Source: Burkholderiales bacterium (lineage in GTDB: Bacteria > Pseudomonadota > Gammaproteobacteria > Burkholderiales > Casimicrobiaceae). Taken from it: 64,000 nt of DNA. Shown here in pieces: positions 19,438 to 28,674 of the stretch (within the stretch, counting starts at the first letter, position 1; the number at the start of each line of letters is the position of its first letter). The position numbers and the translations under genes were made by a program. The stretch is taken from the NCBI GenBank assembly GCA_020853025.1, contig JADYZP010000045.1, forward strand, positions 99,285 to 163,284, written 5' to 3'. Below the pieces are notes generated by a model. The model was not told where the DNA came from. It did not search any database and saw only the letters and a list, made by a program, of their open reading frames with translations.

Positions 19438-20957
19438 CCGGCGACTGGCTGGTCGTTCCTTTCCTGCTGCCGCTGGTCGCCGGCGCACTGCTGCTGATCG
19501 TCGAACGCTACCGGCCGCGATGGCAGGCGCCGTTCGGAGTCGTGGCGACGTTGCTGCTGCTGCTGGTCGCCTGGCGCCTGCTGCAGTTCGCCGACCGCGA
19601 TGATATCGGCGTCTACCTGCTCGGCAACTGGCCGGCCCCTTTCGGCATCGTGCTGGTCGTCGACCGGCTCGCAGCGCTCCTGATTCTGCTCACCTCCGTC
19701 GTCGCGCTGGCGAGCCAGGTGGCGGCACGCGGCATCGCACCGCGCGGCGCGCATTTCCAGGCCTTCTTCCAGTTCCAGCTCGCGGGTCTCAACGGCGCGT
19801 TCATGACCGGCGACCTCTTCAACCTCTTCGTCTGCTTCGAGGTGCTGCTGATCGCATCCTATGCGCTGCTGCTGCACGATGGTGGCGGACGCGCGCTGCG
19901 TGCCGGCTTCCACTACGTCGTCATCAACCTGGTCGCATCGACGCTGTTCCTGGTTGCCGCGACGCTGCTCTACGGCGTTACGGGAACGCTCAATATGGCC
20001 GACCTCGCCGTGCGGCTCGCCGCACTTCCCGAGGCCAATGCCGGATTGGCGCAGGCGGCTGCGATGCTGCTGCTGGTTGTCTTCGGCATCAAGGCTGCGC
20101 TGCTGCCGCTGGGATTCTGGCTGCCCGCAACCTACAGTGCCGCAAGCGGCCCGGTTGCCGTCCTCTTTTCCGTGATGACCAAGGTCGGCGTCTACGGTGT
20201 GCTGCGCGTGTCGATGCTGCTCTTTGGCGGTGCCGCGGGTCCGATGGAAGGTTGGGGCGCTCCGGCACTGCTCGCGCTCGGCATCGCCACCATTGCTTTC
20301 GGGGCCATTGGCACGCTCGCCGCCGATCGGTTGTCGACGCTGATCGGCGCACTGGTGCTGGTGTCGTCGGGCACGCTGATCGCGGCGATCACGCTCGGCA
20401 CCGGTGCGCTCGCCGGTGCGCTGTATTACCTGGTGCACAGCACGTTGGCCGTCGCCTTGCTGTTCCTGCTTGCTGCCGCCATCGGTGCGCAGCGCGGCGT
20501 CACCGCCGACAACTTCGCAACCGCGCCGCCGGTCGCGCAACCGGTGACGCTCGGAGCGCTGTTCGTCGGCGCGGCGGCGGCGGCCGCGGGGATGCCGCCT
20601 TTCGCCGGCTTCATCGGCAAGGTGCTGATGCTCGAAGGATCGCGGGGCGCGGCGCACGCGGCGTGGTTCTGGGCCGCGTTGCTCGCGGGCGGCATCGTCG
20701 CGGTGTTCGCGCTCGGTCGCGCCGGAAGCCGTGTGTTCTGGAAGGTTCGCGGTGCCGCCGTTGGCGCGGCGATGCCGGCGAGTACCGCCGCCGGCGTCGG
20801 CATGCTTGCGGCGGCGTTGCTTGCCTGGATGTTCGCCGCGGGGCCGGCCGTGCGTTACGCGGGGGCCACCGCACGCCAACTCGCGCAACCCGGACTCTAT
20901 GTCGACGCCGTCGCGCGCAAGGCGCCGGTGCCCTCGCCCGCAGGTGACCATCGATGA
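19434..20957 (+). CDS. mrpD: Mrp antiporter subunit D
   Basis: MrpD is the NuoM/N-like subunit of the Mrp antiporter. The 507-residue polytopic protein has the family motifs FNLFVCFEVLLIASYALLLH near residue 130, KAALLPLGFWLPATYSAASGPVA near residue 220 and GMPPFAGFIGK near residue 385. The start is a GTG overlapping the mrpC stop; the next gene overlaps by four bases. Confidence 0.95.
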   Translation: MTGDWLVVPFLLPLVAGALLLIVERYRPRWQAPFGVVATLLLLLVAWRLLQFADRDDIGVYLLGNWPAPFGIVLVVDRLAALLILLTSVVALASQVAARGIAPRGAHFQAFFQFQLAGLNGAFMTGDLFNLFVCFEVLLIASYALLLHDGGGRALRAGFHYVVINLVASTLFLVAATLLYGVTGTLNMADLAVRLAALPEANAGLAQAAAMLLLVVFGIKAALLPLGFWLPATYSAASGPVAVLFSVMTKVGVYGVLRVSMLLFGGAAGPMEGWGAPALLALGIATIAFGAIGTLAADRLSTLIGALVLVSSGTLIAAITLGTGALAGALYYLVHSTLAVALLFLLAAAIGAQRGVTADNFATAPPVAQPVTLGALFVGAAAAAAGMPPFAGFIGKVLMLEGSRGAAHAAWFWAALLAGGIVAVFALGRAGSRVFWKVRGAAVGAAMPASTAAGVGMLAAALLAWMFAAGPAVRYAGATARQLAQPGLYVDAVARKAPVPSPAGDHR

Positions 20958-21442
20958 AACGCCTGCTGCCGCATCCGCTGCTGTCGTTGCTGTTGTGTGC
21001 GACCTGGCTCGCCCTCAACGACACGATCGCCCCCGCGCATCTGCTGCTCGGTGCGCTGCTGGGATGGCTTATCCCGCTCGCCGGAGTGGGTCTTGCCGAT
21101 GGCGACTGGCCTCGGTTGCGCCGTCCCGGCGTCCTGCTGCGGCTGTCGTTCGTCGTGCTCTACGACATCATCGCTTCCAACATCGAGGTCGCACGCCGTG
21201 TCCTGGGTCCGGAGACCGCGATCCACCCGCGCTTTGTCGAGGTTCCGCTCGACCTCACAGACGATTGGGCGATCACTGCGCTGGCGCTGATCATCACGAT
21301 GACACCGGGCACACTGACATCCGATGTCGCCGCCGATCGTTCGCACCTGCTGGTGCACGCCTTCCACGTCGACGACGCCGCCGCACTCGTCGCTGCGATC
21401 AAGTCGCGCTACGAAGCCCCGCTGAAGGAGATATTCGGATGA
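20954..21442 (+). CDS. mrpE: Mrp antiporter subunit E
   Basis: MrpE is a small membrane subunit required for assembly of the Mrp antiporter. The 162-residue protein matches the family in the sequence LLHPLLSLLL-like N-terminus, the central VLYDIIASNIEVARRVLGP and the ITMTPGTLTSDV motif near residue 115. It overlaps both mrpD and mrpF by four bases, so the operon is translationally coupled throughout. Confidence 0.94.
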   Translation: MKRLLPHPLLSLLLCATWLALNDTIAPAHLLLGALLGWLIPLAGVGLADGDWPRLRRPGVLLRLSFVVLYDIIASNIEVARRVLGPETAIHPRFVEVPLDLTDDWAITALALIITMTPGTLTSDVAADRSHLLVHAFHVDDAAALVAAIKSRYEAPLKEIFG

Positions 21443-21708
21443 CCGCCGCCATTCTTCCCTGGATCATCGCCGTCTTCGCGCTGGCGCTCGTACTCAACGT
21501 TTACCGGTTGCTGCGCGGACCGGCGCTGCCCGATCGCATCCTCGCGCTCGACACGCTGTACGTAAACACGATCGCACTGCTGGTGCTCTTCGGCATCCGC
21601 AGCGACACCCCGTACTACTTCGAGGCGGCGCTGCTCGTCGCGATGCTGGGATTCATCAGTACGATGGCGCTCGCCAAGTACCTGGTGCGCGGGGAAATCG
21701 TCGAATGA
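21439..21708 (+). CDS. mrpF: Mrp antiporter subunit F
   Basis: MrpF is an 89-residue, three-helix subunit of the Mrp antiporter. The conserved stretch YRLLRGPALPDRILALDTLYVN is visible near residue 22 and the third helix ends in FISTMALAKYLVRGEIVE. The frame is open far upstream, but ATG 21439 overlaps the mrpE stop and gives the normal family length. Confidence 0.93.
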   Translation: MTAAILPWIIAVFALALVLNVYRLLRGPALPDRILALDTLYVNTIALLVLFGIRSDTPYYFEAALLVAMLGFISTMALAKYLVRGEIVE

Positions 21709-22061
21709 GCACGCTGACCGACCTGCCTCCGCTGGCCGATGCGCTGATCGCGGCGATGCTGATCGTCGGTGCGGCGTTCGCGCTGGTCGGATCGTGGGGG
21801 CTGGCCAAGCTCGGTGATTTCTACAAGCGCCTGCACGCGCCGACCAAGGCGACCACACTCGGCGTCGGCGGTGTGCTGATCGCATCCGCCATCTATTTCA
21901 CCGTGCGCGAACCCGGGATATCCGTGCACCAGTTCGTCATCACCGTCGCGCTGTTCCTGACCGCACCGGTGTCCGCGCACCTGCTGATGAAGGCGACGCT
22001 GCGCGCGGCGCAGCGCGAAGAACCCGCCACTGCGATGATGAAGGACGAGCCGGAACGCTGA
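21705..22061 (+). CDS. mrpG: Mrp antiporter subunit G
   Basis: MrpG is the last gene of the antiporter operon, a three-helix protein of 118 residues. The family motif LGDFYKRLHAPTKATTLGVGG is present near residue 37, and the third helix (LFLTAPVSAHLLMKAT) is typical. It overlaps mrpF by four bases. A 254-base non-coding stretch follows. Confidence 0.94.
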   Translation: MSTLTDLPPLADALIAAMLIVGAAFALVGSWGLAKLGDFYKRLHAPTKATTLGVGGVLIASAIYFTVREPGISVHQFVITVALFLTAPVSAHLLMKATLRAAQREEPATAMMKDEPER

Positions 22062-22075
22062 TCGGCTCGGGGCGC

Positions 22076-22088
22076 CGCCGCTTCGGCG
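22076..22088 (+). terminator. Small hairpin after mrpG
   Basis: The sequence CGCCG-CTT-CGGCG forms a perfect 5-base stem 14 bases after the mrpG stop. It lacks a strong T-run (TTT appears about six bases later), so it is only a weak candidate for the end of the Mrp transcript. Confidence 0.25.
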
Positions 22089-22315
22089 TCGGTTTGGCTG
22101 CTTTCGATATCACGGTCGACGCGCAATCACAAGTCATCCAAACGGATGAATGCTTTTTTCCTGCCTGGCGTTCATCCTTGACGCCAGCCTGGCATTCGCA
22201 AGGCATCGCGCGGGCTCCCGACCGCCTCTGCGGCATCGACGCCGCATGCGGTCAAAGCATCTGGCCGTAACAAGGGACGACGTACTCCGACGTGCCACCC
22301 TCGAAAGGAGCCGCA

Positions 22316-24265
22316 ATGGTCAACGACTTCCTCCAGCGAACCGGAAAGAGTGTGCCCATTTCCTACATCACGGCTGTCTGGGCCGGCATGGGCCGTGAGG
22401 ACATCGCGGCAGGCGTGCGCAGCGGGTCGATCGTCGCCGTACCCACCTGGTATGCGGATGGGGGCGAACCGGATGGCGCCGCGCTTGGTCGAGACGCTCT
22501 CGCTGCCGAGTCGGCCGACACGACCGTCGTCGATCGTGACCGCGTCCACGACTGGTTTTTTGCGCTCGATCCCGGACTTGCGCCTTCCATATTCGAGTCA
22601 ATCTGGAGCGGAGCAGGTGCGGACGACGCTTCGCGCGCCCGGACGTTGACCACTTATCTTGCGCAGACGCTGCTCGGCGTTGCGGCCGATGCGCAGGATT
22701 CCACGGCCAGCACGACGCAACCGGATTCTCCGGCGATCGCCGCAGCGCTGGATGCTTTTGTCGCGGTCCCTGCGCATCACGCCCGCGTCGTCGACCTGAC
22801 GCGGATGACCGGCGAGGAAATCGAGGGCGTGGCGCGCACCGACGTCGGCGTTCGCCATGCGCTCGCCGGAATGCAGCCTTTCGCGCTCACCGGGAACCGG
22901 TCGCTTTACGCAATGCATAACGTCGACGGCCGGCTCGATCGCTTCGATCCGGACTCCGGAGAAGCGCTGTTGAGCGACGCGTGGCTGGGCGACCGCAGCA
23001 AGTTCCTCGCGTGGTCGAACGCCCGCGCCAGCGGCGCCGACACGACGATCGACGGCTCGCAAAGCTGGAAATTCATCGATCACGGTGCGACAAGTCCCAA
23101 CGGCGGTCCGGTGATGCTGGCGCTCGAGGCGCGCACCGGCGACGGCGTCATCAACCAGGTCATCTTCGGCAACGACGCCGCCGAAGTCCTGAAGGGCAGC
23201 TCCGGAACCGATCGCATCTACGGCGGACGCGGCGACGATGTACTGCGTGGTGGCACCGGCGCCGACCATCTCGAAGGCGGCACCGGCGACGACCTGTTGC
23301 TGGGGGGCGCCGGTGCCGACGAGCTGCTCGGCAACCAGGGTGCTGACGAACTCGACGGCGGCGCCGGCAACGATCGGCTGGTCGGGGGCTCCGGTGACGA
23401 TGTCCTGGCCGGCGGCAGCGGCGCCGACCATCTGGACGGTGGGACCGGTCACGACATCTATACCGTCGACGCGGGTGACGACAATGACACGATCGTCGAC
23501 GCCGACGGAAATGGAGAGATCGTGCTCGACGGCACCCGGATCGAGGGCACGATGCAGGGTGCCTACGGGGACTGGCGTTCGGCCGACGGACGCCTCGAGT
23601 TCGCCTTCACCGGCGACCTGCAGCGTGGTGGCAGTCTCACGATACGTGCATTCGAAGCGGGCGCCGACCATCAGGGTTTGCCCGCAAACGTCGTGCAGCT
23701 GAACGACTGGAAGAACGGCGACCTCGGAATTACGCTGGCCGGAGACGCGGCATCCATCGGCGCGGAGGTTGCGAACGCGACGGCCTACAGCGAAGCCGAA
23801 CTGATCGAGGCGGCGGCGCACGCTGTCGCCGGCGCCGCGGATGCCGCTGCAGACAGCACCGTTGCGGCCACCGACGACGGCAATGCCGAGGCCGTGCAAA
23901 CCCCGAACTCCGACTTCGATTTCGACGGCGCGTTGTCCGCGTTGCTGGGAGTGCCCCCACCGACGACCGACACGCTCGACCCGTTCCGGTTGCAAAGCGC
24001 CATCAACGAGTTTTCAGGCGTCGCCGCGCCACCGGATATTTCGGCCGCCATGTGGGCGGGCTCGGGGCCATCGACCGTTGGCCTCACGCTCTCGCATCTC
24101 GCCGATGCGCTGGCCAGCGACACGACAGGCGACGACTTCGAGAGCGAGGTTTCGGCGGCTGCGTCGGTGTTGCCGCCGGAATGGCTGTCGACCGATGCGT
24201 TCGCCCTGCAGCAGGAGAAGTTCTCCGGCGTACAGTGGTCGGTGGCTTCCGCGAAGCCGAGGTGA
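22316..24265 (+). CDS. RTX-type calcium-binding secreted protein
   Basis: This 649-residue acidic protein has a central block of glycine/aspartate nonapeptide repeats (GGxGxDxLx type, about eight copies, residues ~302-390), the calcium-binding beta-roll of RTX proteins. No signal peptide is seen, as expected for type I secretion, and HlyD/HlyB-like genes follow at once. No catalytic domain is recognised in the flanks. Three short segments share a W-[AS]-G-x-G pattern at about residues 22, 97 and 580. ATG 22316 is chosen because AAAGGAG precedes it. Function of the cargo is unknown. Confidence 0.85.
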   Translation: MVNDFLQRTGKSVPISYITAVWAGMGREDIAAGVRSGSIVAVPTWYADGGEPDGAALGRDALAAESADTTVVDRDRVHDWFFALDPGLAPSIFESIWSGAGADDASRARTLTTYLAQTLLGVAADAQDSTASTTQPDSPAIAAALDAFVAVPAHHARVVDLTRMTGEEIEGVARTDVGVRHALAGMQPFALTGNRSLYAMHNVDGRLDRFDPDSGEALLSDAWLGDRSKFLAWSNARASGADTTIDGSQSWKFIDHGATSPNGGPVMLALEARTGDGVINQVIFGNDAAEVLKGSSGTDRIYGGRGDDVLRGGTGADHLEGGTGDDLLLGGAGADELLGNQGADELDGGAGNDRLVGGSGDDVLAGGSGADHLDGGTGHDIYTVDAGDDNDTIVDADGNGEIVLDGTRIEGTMQGAYGDWRSADGRLEFAFTGDLQRGGSLTIRAFEAGADHQGLPANVVQLNDWKNGDLGITLAGDAASIGAEVANATAYSEAELIEAAAHAVAGAADAAADSTVAATDDGNAEAVQTPNSDFDFDGALSALLGVPPPTTDTLDPFRLQSAINEFSGVAAPPDISAAMWAGSGPSTVGLTLSHLADALASDTTGDDFESEVSAAASVLPPEWLSTDAFALQQEKFSGVQWSVASAKPR

Positions 24266-24334
24266 GGTGTGCAACGGGCACGCTTCTCGGCAAGTCCGCG
24301 ATCGTGCTGCCTGCAATGACCGGCAACGCACGCC

Positions 24335-25714
24335 GTGTTCGCCTTCATCCGCGAAGCTGCCACACCTGCGCCGACCTTGCCGAGCGGCGGCGAGTTCCTG
24401 CCCGGCCCGTTGCGGCTGGTCGAGTCGCCGCCGTCGCCGCTGCCGCGCCGCGTGCTGTACTGGCTGACCGCGCTATTGGCGCTTGCTGCGCTGTGGCTGT
24501 GCGTGGGTCGCCTCGATATCGTCGCAGTGGCCGGCGGCAAGCTCACTCCGCGCACCAGCCTCAAGATCGTTCAGCCTGCCGACGCCGGCCGCGTCGCTGA
24601 AATCGCCGTCACCGAAGGCGAGTCGGTACTTGCTGGGCAGTTGCTGCTGCGGCTGGATGCCGACCTGCACGATGCCGAGACGCGGGCGTTGCGCAACGAT
24701 CTGACGCAGCGATCGCTGCAGATCCGTCGCATCGATGCCGAGCTTGCCGATGCGGCGTTCCCGCGCCTCCAGGGCGACGCCGACGAAGCATTCGCGCGCG
24801 CCGACGCCCAGTATCGCGCCAATCGCACGGCGTATGCCGATGCGCGCGCGCAGGAGACGTCGGCTATCGCGCGCATCGACGAGGAACTGCGGGCGGCGGT
24901 CGCCGTCCGCAGCAAGCTGCAGCGCACGGTGCCGATCTACCGGACTGCTGCCGAGCGTTACGCAACGCTGCGCGCCGAAGGCTTTGTCAGCGAGCTGTTT
25001 GCGCTCGAGCGCCAGCGCGACCGGATCGAGAAGGAGCACGAGCTCGAGGCGCAGGAGCACGTGGCCGAAGGACTGCGCGCCAACCTCGCGCAGGCGCGAA
25101 GGCGGTTGCTGCAGGTCGAATCGTCGTACCGGCAACAACTGCACGCGGAGCGTGCGCAGCTGTCGAGCCAGCGCAGCCGTCTCGAAGAGGAACTCGCCAA
25201 AGAGCTCTATCGCGCAGCGGGAGTCGAGCTGCGGGCGCCGCAGGCCGGCGTGGTCAAGGATCTGGCCACGCATACGCTGGGAGCCATCGTCTCGCCCGGA
25301 TCGATCCTGCTCACGCTCGTTCCGGCGGGCGAGGAGTTGCAGGCGGACGTCCTGGTGCGCAATCTCGACGTCGGCTTCGTGCGCATCGGGCAGCCTGCGA
25401 GAGTCAAGGTCGCGACCTATCCGTTCCAGAAGTACGGCATCGTCGACGGCGTCGTTGTCCATGTCAGCCCCGACGCGTCGGATGCTCCGCCCGCACCGCG
25501 CGATAGCGACGACGAGTCGCTGCCGCTCGCACCCAACGGCTATCGGGCGCGCATCGCGCTCAGCGGACAAAGTCTGCCCTTCCACGGGCATCCGCTGCCG
25601 CTGACTGCCGGCATGCAGGTCGACGCGGAAATCCGGCTGGGTGAGCGCACGTTGCTCGAATACCTGCTGGCGCCGGTACAGCGGGCGTGGCACGAAGCCG
25701 CCCGCGAGCGTTGA
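24335..25714 (+). CDS. HlyD-family membrane fusion protein of a type I secretion system
   Basis: The 459-residue protein is a periplasmic adaptor that would bridge the ABC exporter to an outer-membrane channel. It shows one N-terminal membrane helix (residues ~36-54), a first lipoyl half-motif (VQPADAGRVAEIAVTEGESV), a long arginine/glutamate-rich coiled-coil hairpin (~100-290), the second half-motif (LRAPQAGVVKDLATHTLGAIVSPG) and a C-terminal beta domain. The start is a GTG at 24335 without an obvious ribosome site. It lies between the RTX gene and the ABC transporter. A TolC-like gene is absent from this cluster. Confidence 0.88.
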   Translation: MFAFIREAATPAPTLPSGGEFLPGPLRLVESPPSPLPRRVLYWLTALLALAALWLCVGRLDIVAVAGGKLTPRTSLKIVQPADAGRVAEIAVTEGESVLAGQLLLRLDADLHDAETRALRNDLTQRSLQIRRIDAELADAAFPRLQGDADEAFARADAQYRANRTAYADARAQETSAIARIDEELRAAVAVRSKLQRTVPIYRTAAERYATLRAEGFVSELFALERQRDRIEKEHELEAQEHVAEGLRANLAQARRRLLQVESSYRQQLHAERAQLSSQRSRLEEELAKELYRAAGVELRAPQAGVVKDLATHTLGAIVSPGSILLTLVPAGEELQADVLVRNLDVGFVRIGQPARVKVATYPFQKYGIVDGVVVHVSPDASDAPPAPRDSDDESLPLAPNGYRARIALSGQSLPFHGHPLPLTAGMQVDAEIRLGERTLLEYLLAPVQRAWHEAARER

Positions 25715-25723
25715 GGGGTCACG

Positions 25724-27889
25724 ATGCGACCGGGCCCGTCCGCCATTCCCGAGCTGCCGATCGATGCACGTGATTTTCTGTGGGCGGTGGGCAGCCTGTG
25801 CAATCTGCGCCGCCGCCTTTTCGACGCGACGCTGATCCAGCGCGAGTTTCCCCCGCCGCGCACCGCGGTCACGCTGGTCGAGGCGTTGCGCTCGCTCGAC
25901 CTCGACGCGCGGTTGCTGCCGCTGCCCTGCGTTGAGCTATGCAAATGCGCGCTGCCCCGAATGGTGATCATGCGCGCTCCCGCAGATACCCGCACGGCGG
26001 CCACCGGCGACGTCGCCGCGCCTCGTCCCGATGCGCCTGCTGCGTATGCCCCGGCGTTGCTGGTCAGGGTGGAGGAGGGTCGGGTACTGCTGTTTCCCGC
26101 GGGCGGCAGCGAGCCCCGCATCGTCGCCCGCGACGAGTTCATGCAGCAGTACGCGGGCTACGTGCTCGAAGTCGAGATCGCCACCGCACCGTTGCGCGAC
26201 GACGACGGCATCGCCCGCGGACGGGTGCGCGCCTTCGGCTTTCGCTGGTTCATCGACGAGCTGTCGCGTCACCGCAGCGTGTGGCGGGACGTGTTGCTGG
26301 CATCACTGGTCATCCAGCTGATCGCGCTCGCGACACCATTGTGCAGCCAGGTGATCATCGACAAGGTCATCGTCCATCAGACGACCAGTACGCTGATGGT
26401 CATCGGCTCGGCGCTGGCGATTTTCGTGATCTTCGGCAGCGCGCTCGGCTGGGTGCGCCAGTATCTGGTCACGCATACGGGGAACCGCGTCGATGCCGTC
26501 CTTGGCGCCGCGGTGTTCCGTCACCTGATGCGCCTGCCGTTGCGCTACTTCGAGCAGCGCCCGACCGGCGTGCTGGCGGCGCGCCTGAATGGCGTCGAAA
26601 CCATCCGCGATTTTCTGTCCGGGGCGGCGGTGACGCTGTTGCTCGACCTGCCGTTCTTGTTCCTGTTCTTGGCGCTGATGTTCTTCTATAGCGTTTGGCT
26701 GTCGCTGGTGACCGTTTCAATCCTGGTGCTGGTGATGGCGCTGTCCGCCGCGGTGGCGCCGCTCTTGCAGGCGCGGCTTAACCAGCAGTTCCTGCTGGGC
26801 GCGCGCAACCAGGCGTTCGTCACCGAGTACATTGCGGGCGCCGAGACCGTCAAGGCGCTGCAAATGGAGCCGCAGCTCGAACGGCGATACGAGGAATACC
26901 TTGGCACGTTTTTGCGCGCGAATTTCTCGACCCGCCAGCTCGCCAACTCCTACAACACGCTGGCTTCGGGTCTGGAACAGCTGCAGGGCGCCGCCATTCT
27001 CTGTCTCGGCGCCTGGCTGGTCATGCGCGATCCCGGCTTCACGATCGGCATGCTCGTCGCCTTCCAGATGTTCACCGCGCGCGTGTCGCAACCGATGCTG
27101 AAGCTGGTCGGCTTGTGGCAGCAGTTCCAGCAAGCGGCGATCGCGGTTCGGCGACTGGGGGACATCATGGACGTGCCGACGGAACAGTGGGCCGTCGCGT
27201 CGGCACGCGAGCCGGCGAGCGGTGGGAGCATCGCGTTTCGTGGTGTAGGCTTTCGCTACGGGCCGGACCGACCGCCGGTGCTGCGCGATTTCAATCTCGA
27301 GGTCGCCGCCGGCGAGTGTGTCGTCATCATGGGACCTTCCGGTGTCGGCAAAAGTACGCTGGCAAAGCTGCTGCAGGGCTTCGCCTGGCCGACGGAAGGG
27401 CAGGTGCTGCTCGACGGCCGAGATACGCGACATCTCGCCGCCAACGAGCTGCGTGCGCATTTCGGCGTCGTTCCGCAGGAGACGGTGCTGTTCTGCGGCA
27501 CCATTCTCGACAATCTGCTGCTCGCCAATCCGCTCGCGACCTTCGAGATGGCGCTGCAGGCGGCGAAGCTCGCCGAGATACACGCGACCGTCGAAGCGCT
27601 GCCGAATGGCTACGCGACCGATGTCGGTGAGCGTGGCGCGGGGCTATCGGGTGGGCAGAAGCAGCGAATCGCGATCGCCCGCGCGCTGCTCAAGCGACCG
27701 CGCATCCTGATCTTCGACGAAGCCACCAGCGGGCTCGACGCCGCGGTTGCCGATCACTTCGCGGCGACGATCGCGCGCCTCAAGGGGAAGGTGACGATCC
27801 TCTTTGTCACGCATCGCGCGCCCGAGCGTTTGCAGCCCGACCGCATCGTGCACCTCGCCCCGGCCAGCGCGGACCGGGCGGCGGCCTGA
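25724..27889 (+). CDS. HlyB-like type I secretion ABC transporter
   Basis: This 721-residue inner-membrane protein couples ATP hydrolysis to export of the RTX protein. It has an N-terminal C39-peptidase-like region (to ~150) with no clear catalytic Cys-His pair, a six-helix ABC membrane domain (~185-460) and an ATPase domain with Walker A GPSGVGKST, signature LSGGQ and Walker B ILIFDEATS. The degenerate peptidase domain is the HlyB pattern, in which the C-terminal secretion signal is not cleaved. It starts nine bases after the HlyD-like gene. Confidence 0.92.
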   Translation: MRPGPSAIPELPIDARDFLWAVGSLCNLRRRLFDATLIQREFPPPRTAVTLVEALRSLDLDARLLPLPCVELCKCALPRMVIMRAPADTRTAATGDVAAPRPDAPAAYAPALLVRVEEGRVLLFPAGGSEPRIVARDEFMQQYAGYVLEVEIATAPLRDDDGIARGRVRAFGFRWFIDELSRHRSVWRDVLLASLVIQLIALATPLCSQVIIDKVIVHQTTSTLMVIGSALAIFVIFGSALGWVRQYLVTHTGNRVDAVLGAAVFRHLMRLPLRYFEQRPTGVLAARLNGVETIRDFLSGAAVTLLLDLPFLFLFLALMFFYSVWLSLVTVSILVLVMALSAAVAPLLQARLNQQFLLGARNQAFVTEYIAGAETVKALQMEPQLERRYEEYLGTFLRANFSTRQLANSYNTLASGLEQLQGAAILCLGAWLVMRDPGFTIGMLVAFQMFTARVSQPMLKLVGLWQQFQQAAIAVRRLGDIMDVPTEQWAVASAREPASGGSIAFRGVGFRYGPDRPPVLRDFNLEVAAGECVVIMGPSGVGKSTLAKLLQGFAWPTEGQVLLDGRDTRHLAANELRAHFGVVPQETVLFCGTILDNLLLANPLATFEMALQAAKLAEIHATVEALPNGYATDVGERGAGLSGGQKQRIAIARALLKRPRILIFDEATSGLDAAVADHFAATIARLKGKVTILFVTHRAPERLQPDRIVHLAPASADRAAA

Positions 27890-27904
27890 GGCGCAGGCCG
27901 GTCT

Positions 27905-27918
27905 CCGGCGGCCGCCGG
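27905..27918 (+). terminator. GC palindrome after the secretion operon
   Basis: CCGGCGGCCGCCGG is a perfect 14-base palindrome 16 bases past the ABC transporter stop. It could fold at the 3' end of the secretion transcript, but no T-run follows. Confidence 0.25.
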
Positions 27919-27958
27919 TGACGGCGCCATCACGATTGGTCGATGGTCTGCGGCCGAC

Positions 27959-27972
27959 TTGATCCTGATCAA
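27959..27972. promoter_or_regulatory. TTGATC/GATCAA palindrome, possible operator
   Basis: TTGATC-CT-GATCAA is a perfect dyad about 60 bases upstream of the possible YeeE promoter. Such a dyad in an otherwise GC-rich gap is a candidate protein-binding site. The same hexamer half-sites, with wider spacing, occur next to the LysR gene at the right end of the window. Confidence 0.25.
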
Positions 27973-28028
27973 TCGGCGCTCAAATAGGCAGGCGCGCGGC
28001 GGCCCGGGTGGTGCGCAACCCGGCAGTG

Positions 28029-28037
28029 TGTGATAAT
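28029..28037 (+). promoter_or_regulatory. Extended -10 promoter upstream of YeeE/YedE genes
   Basis: TGTGATAAT matches the extended -10 pattern (TG-N-GATAAT, five of six to TATAAT) in a locally AT-rich patch about 75 bases before the first YeeE gene. No clear -35 is seen. This is the best promoter-like sequence for the two-gene transporter operon. Confidence 0.4.
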
Positions 28038-28110
28038 TAACTATATGACGATATGGTGGCGGATGCGGATCCGGCCCGCTGCCCCGATCGTCCAAGGAAG
28101 GATGCAAGCG

Positions 28111-28674
28111 ATGGCACGGACAATCGTTGACTCCCGGCAGATGCCGATCCGCACCGGTTCGCGCGCGGAGTCGAGCGCCTACTGGAATCCGTATCTCGCC
28201 GGCGCGCTGCTCGGGCTGGTGCTGCTCGCCACCTACATCGTGACGGGTCGTGGGCTGGGCGCAACCGGCGCCTTTGGCTCGGTCGTCGCTGCAATCGTCG
28301 GCGCGATTTCACCGGAGCACGCCGCGAGCAACCCCGTGCATGGCAACTACTGGAACGATGGCGCGCCGCTGGCGTCGTGGACGTTGTTCCTGCTGCTAGG
28401 CGCGTTCCTGGGAGCGTGGGTGTCGGGGATCACCGGGCGCCGCCTCGAATTCAAGGTCGAGCGCGGCCCGCACGTGACCGATGGGCAGCGCCTCGCCCTC
28501 GCCTTCGCCGGCGGCTTCATCGCCGCCTACGGCGCGAAGATCGCCCGCGGCTGCACCAGCGGCCAGGCGCTCACGGGTGGTTCGATACTCAACGTGGGCA
28601 GCCTCGTGTTCATGCTCGGGGTCTTTGCGTCGGCGTACGCGCTCGCCTACTTGGTCCGCCGGCAGTGGTTGTGA
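28111..28674 (+). CDS. YeeE/YedE-family membrane protein, first half
   Basis: This 187-residue membrane protein belongs to the YeeE/YedE (sulfur transport) family, members of which import thiosulfate or related sulfur species. About four to five helices are visible, and the conserved cysteine motif RGCTSGQALTGGS lies near residue 148. ATG 28111 is preceded by AAGGAAGG. It overlaps the next gene by one base, and the two together correspond to one full-length YeeE/TsuA-like protein split in two. The substrate is not shown by the sequence. Confidence 0.85.
   Translation: MARTIVDSRQMPIRTGSRAESSAYWNPYLAGALLGLVLLATYIVTGRGLGATGAFGSVVAAIVGAISPEHAASNPVHGNYWNDGAPLASWTLFLLLGAFLGAWVSGITGRRLEFKVERGPHVTDGQRLALAFAGGFIAAYGAKIARGCTSGQALTGGSILNVGSLVFMLGVFASAYALAYLVRRQWL

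Noticed and set aside
23221..23460. Tandem DNA repeat array in the RTX gene
   Set aside because: The periodicity comes from the encoded glycine/aspartate nonapeptides; the bases differ between copies, so it is a protein repeat and not a CRISPR or satellite.
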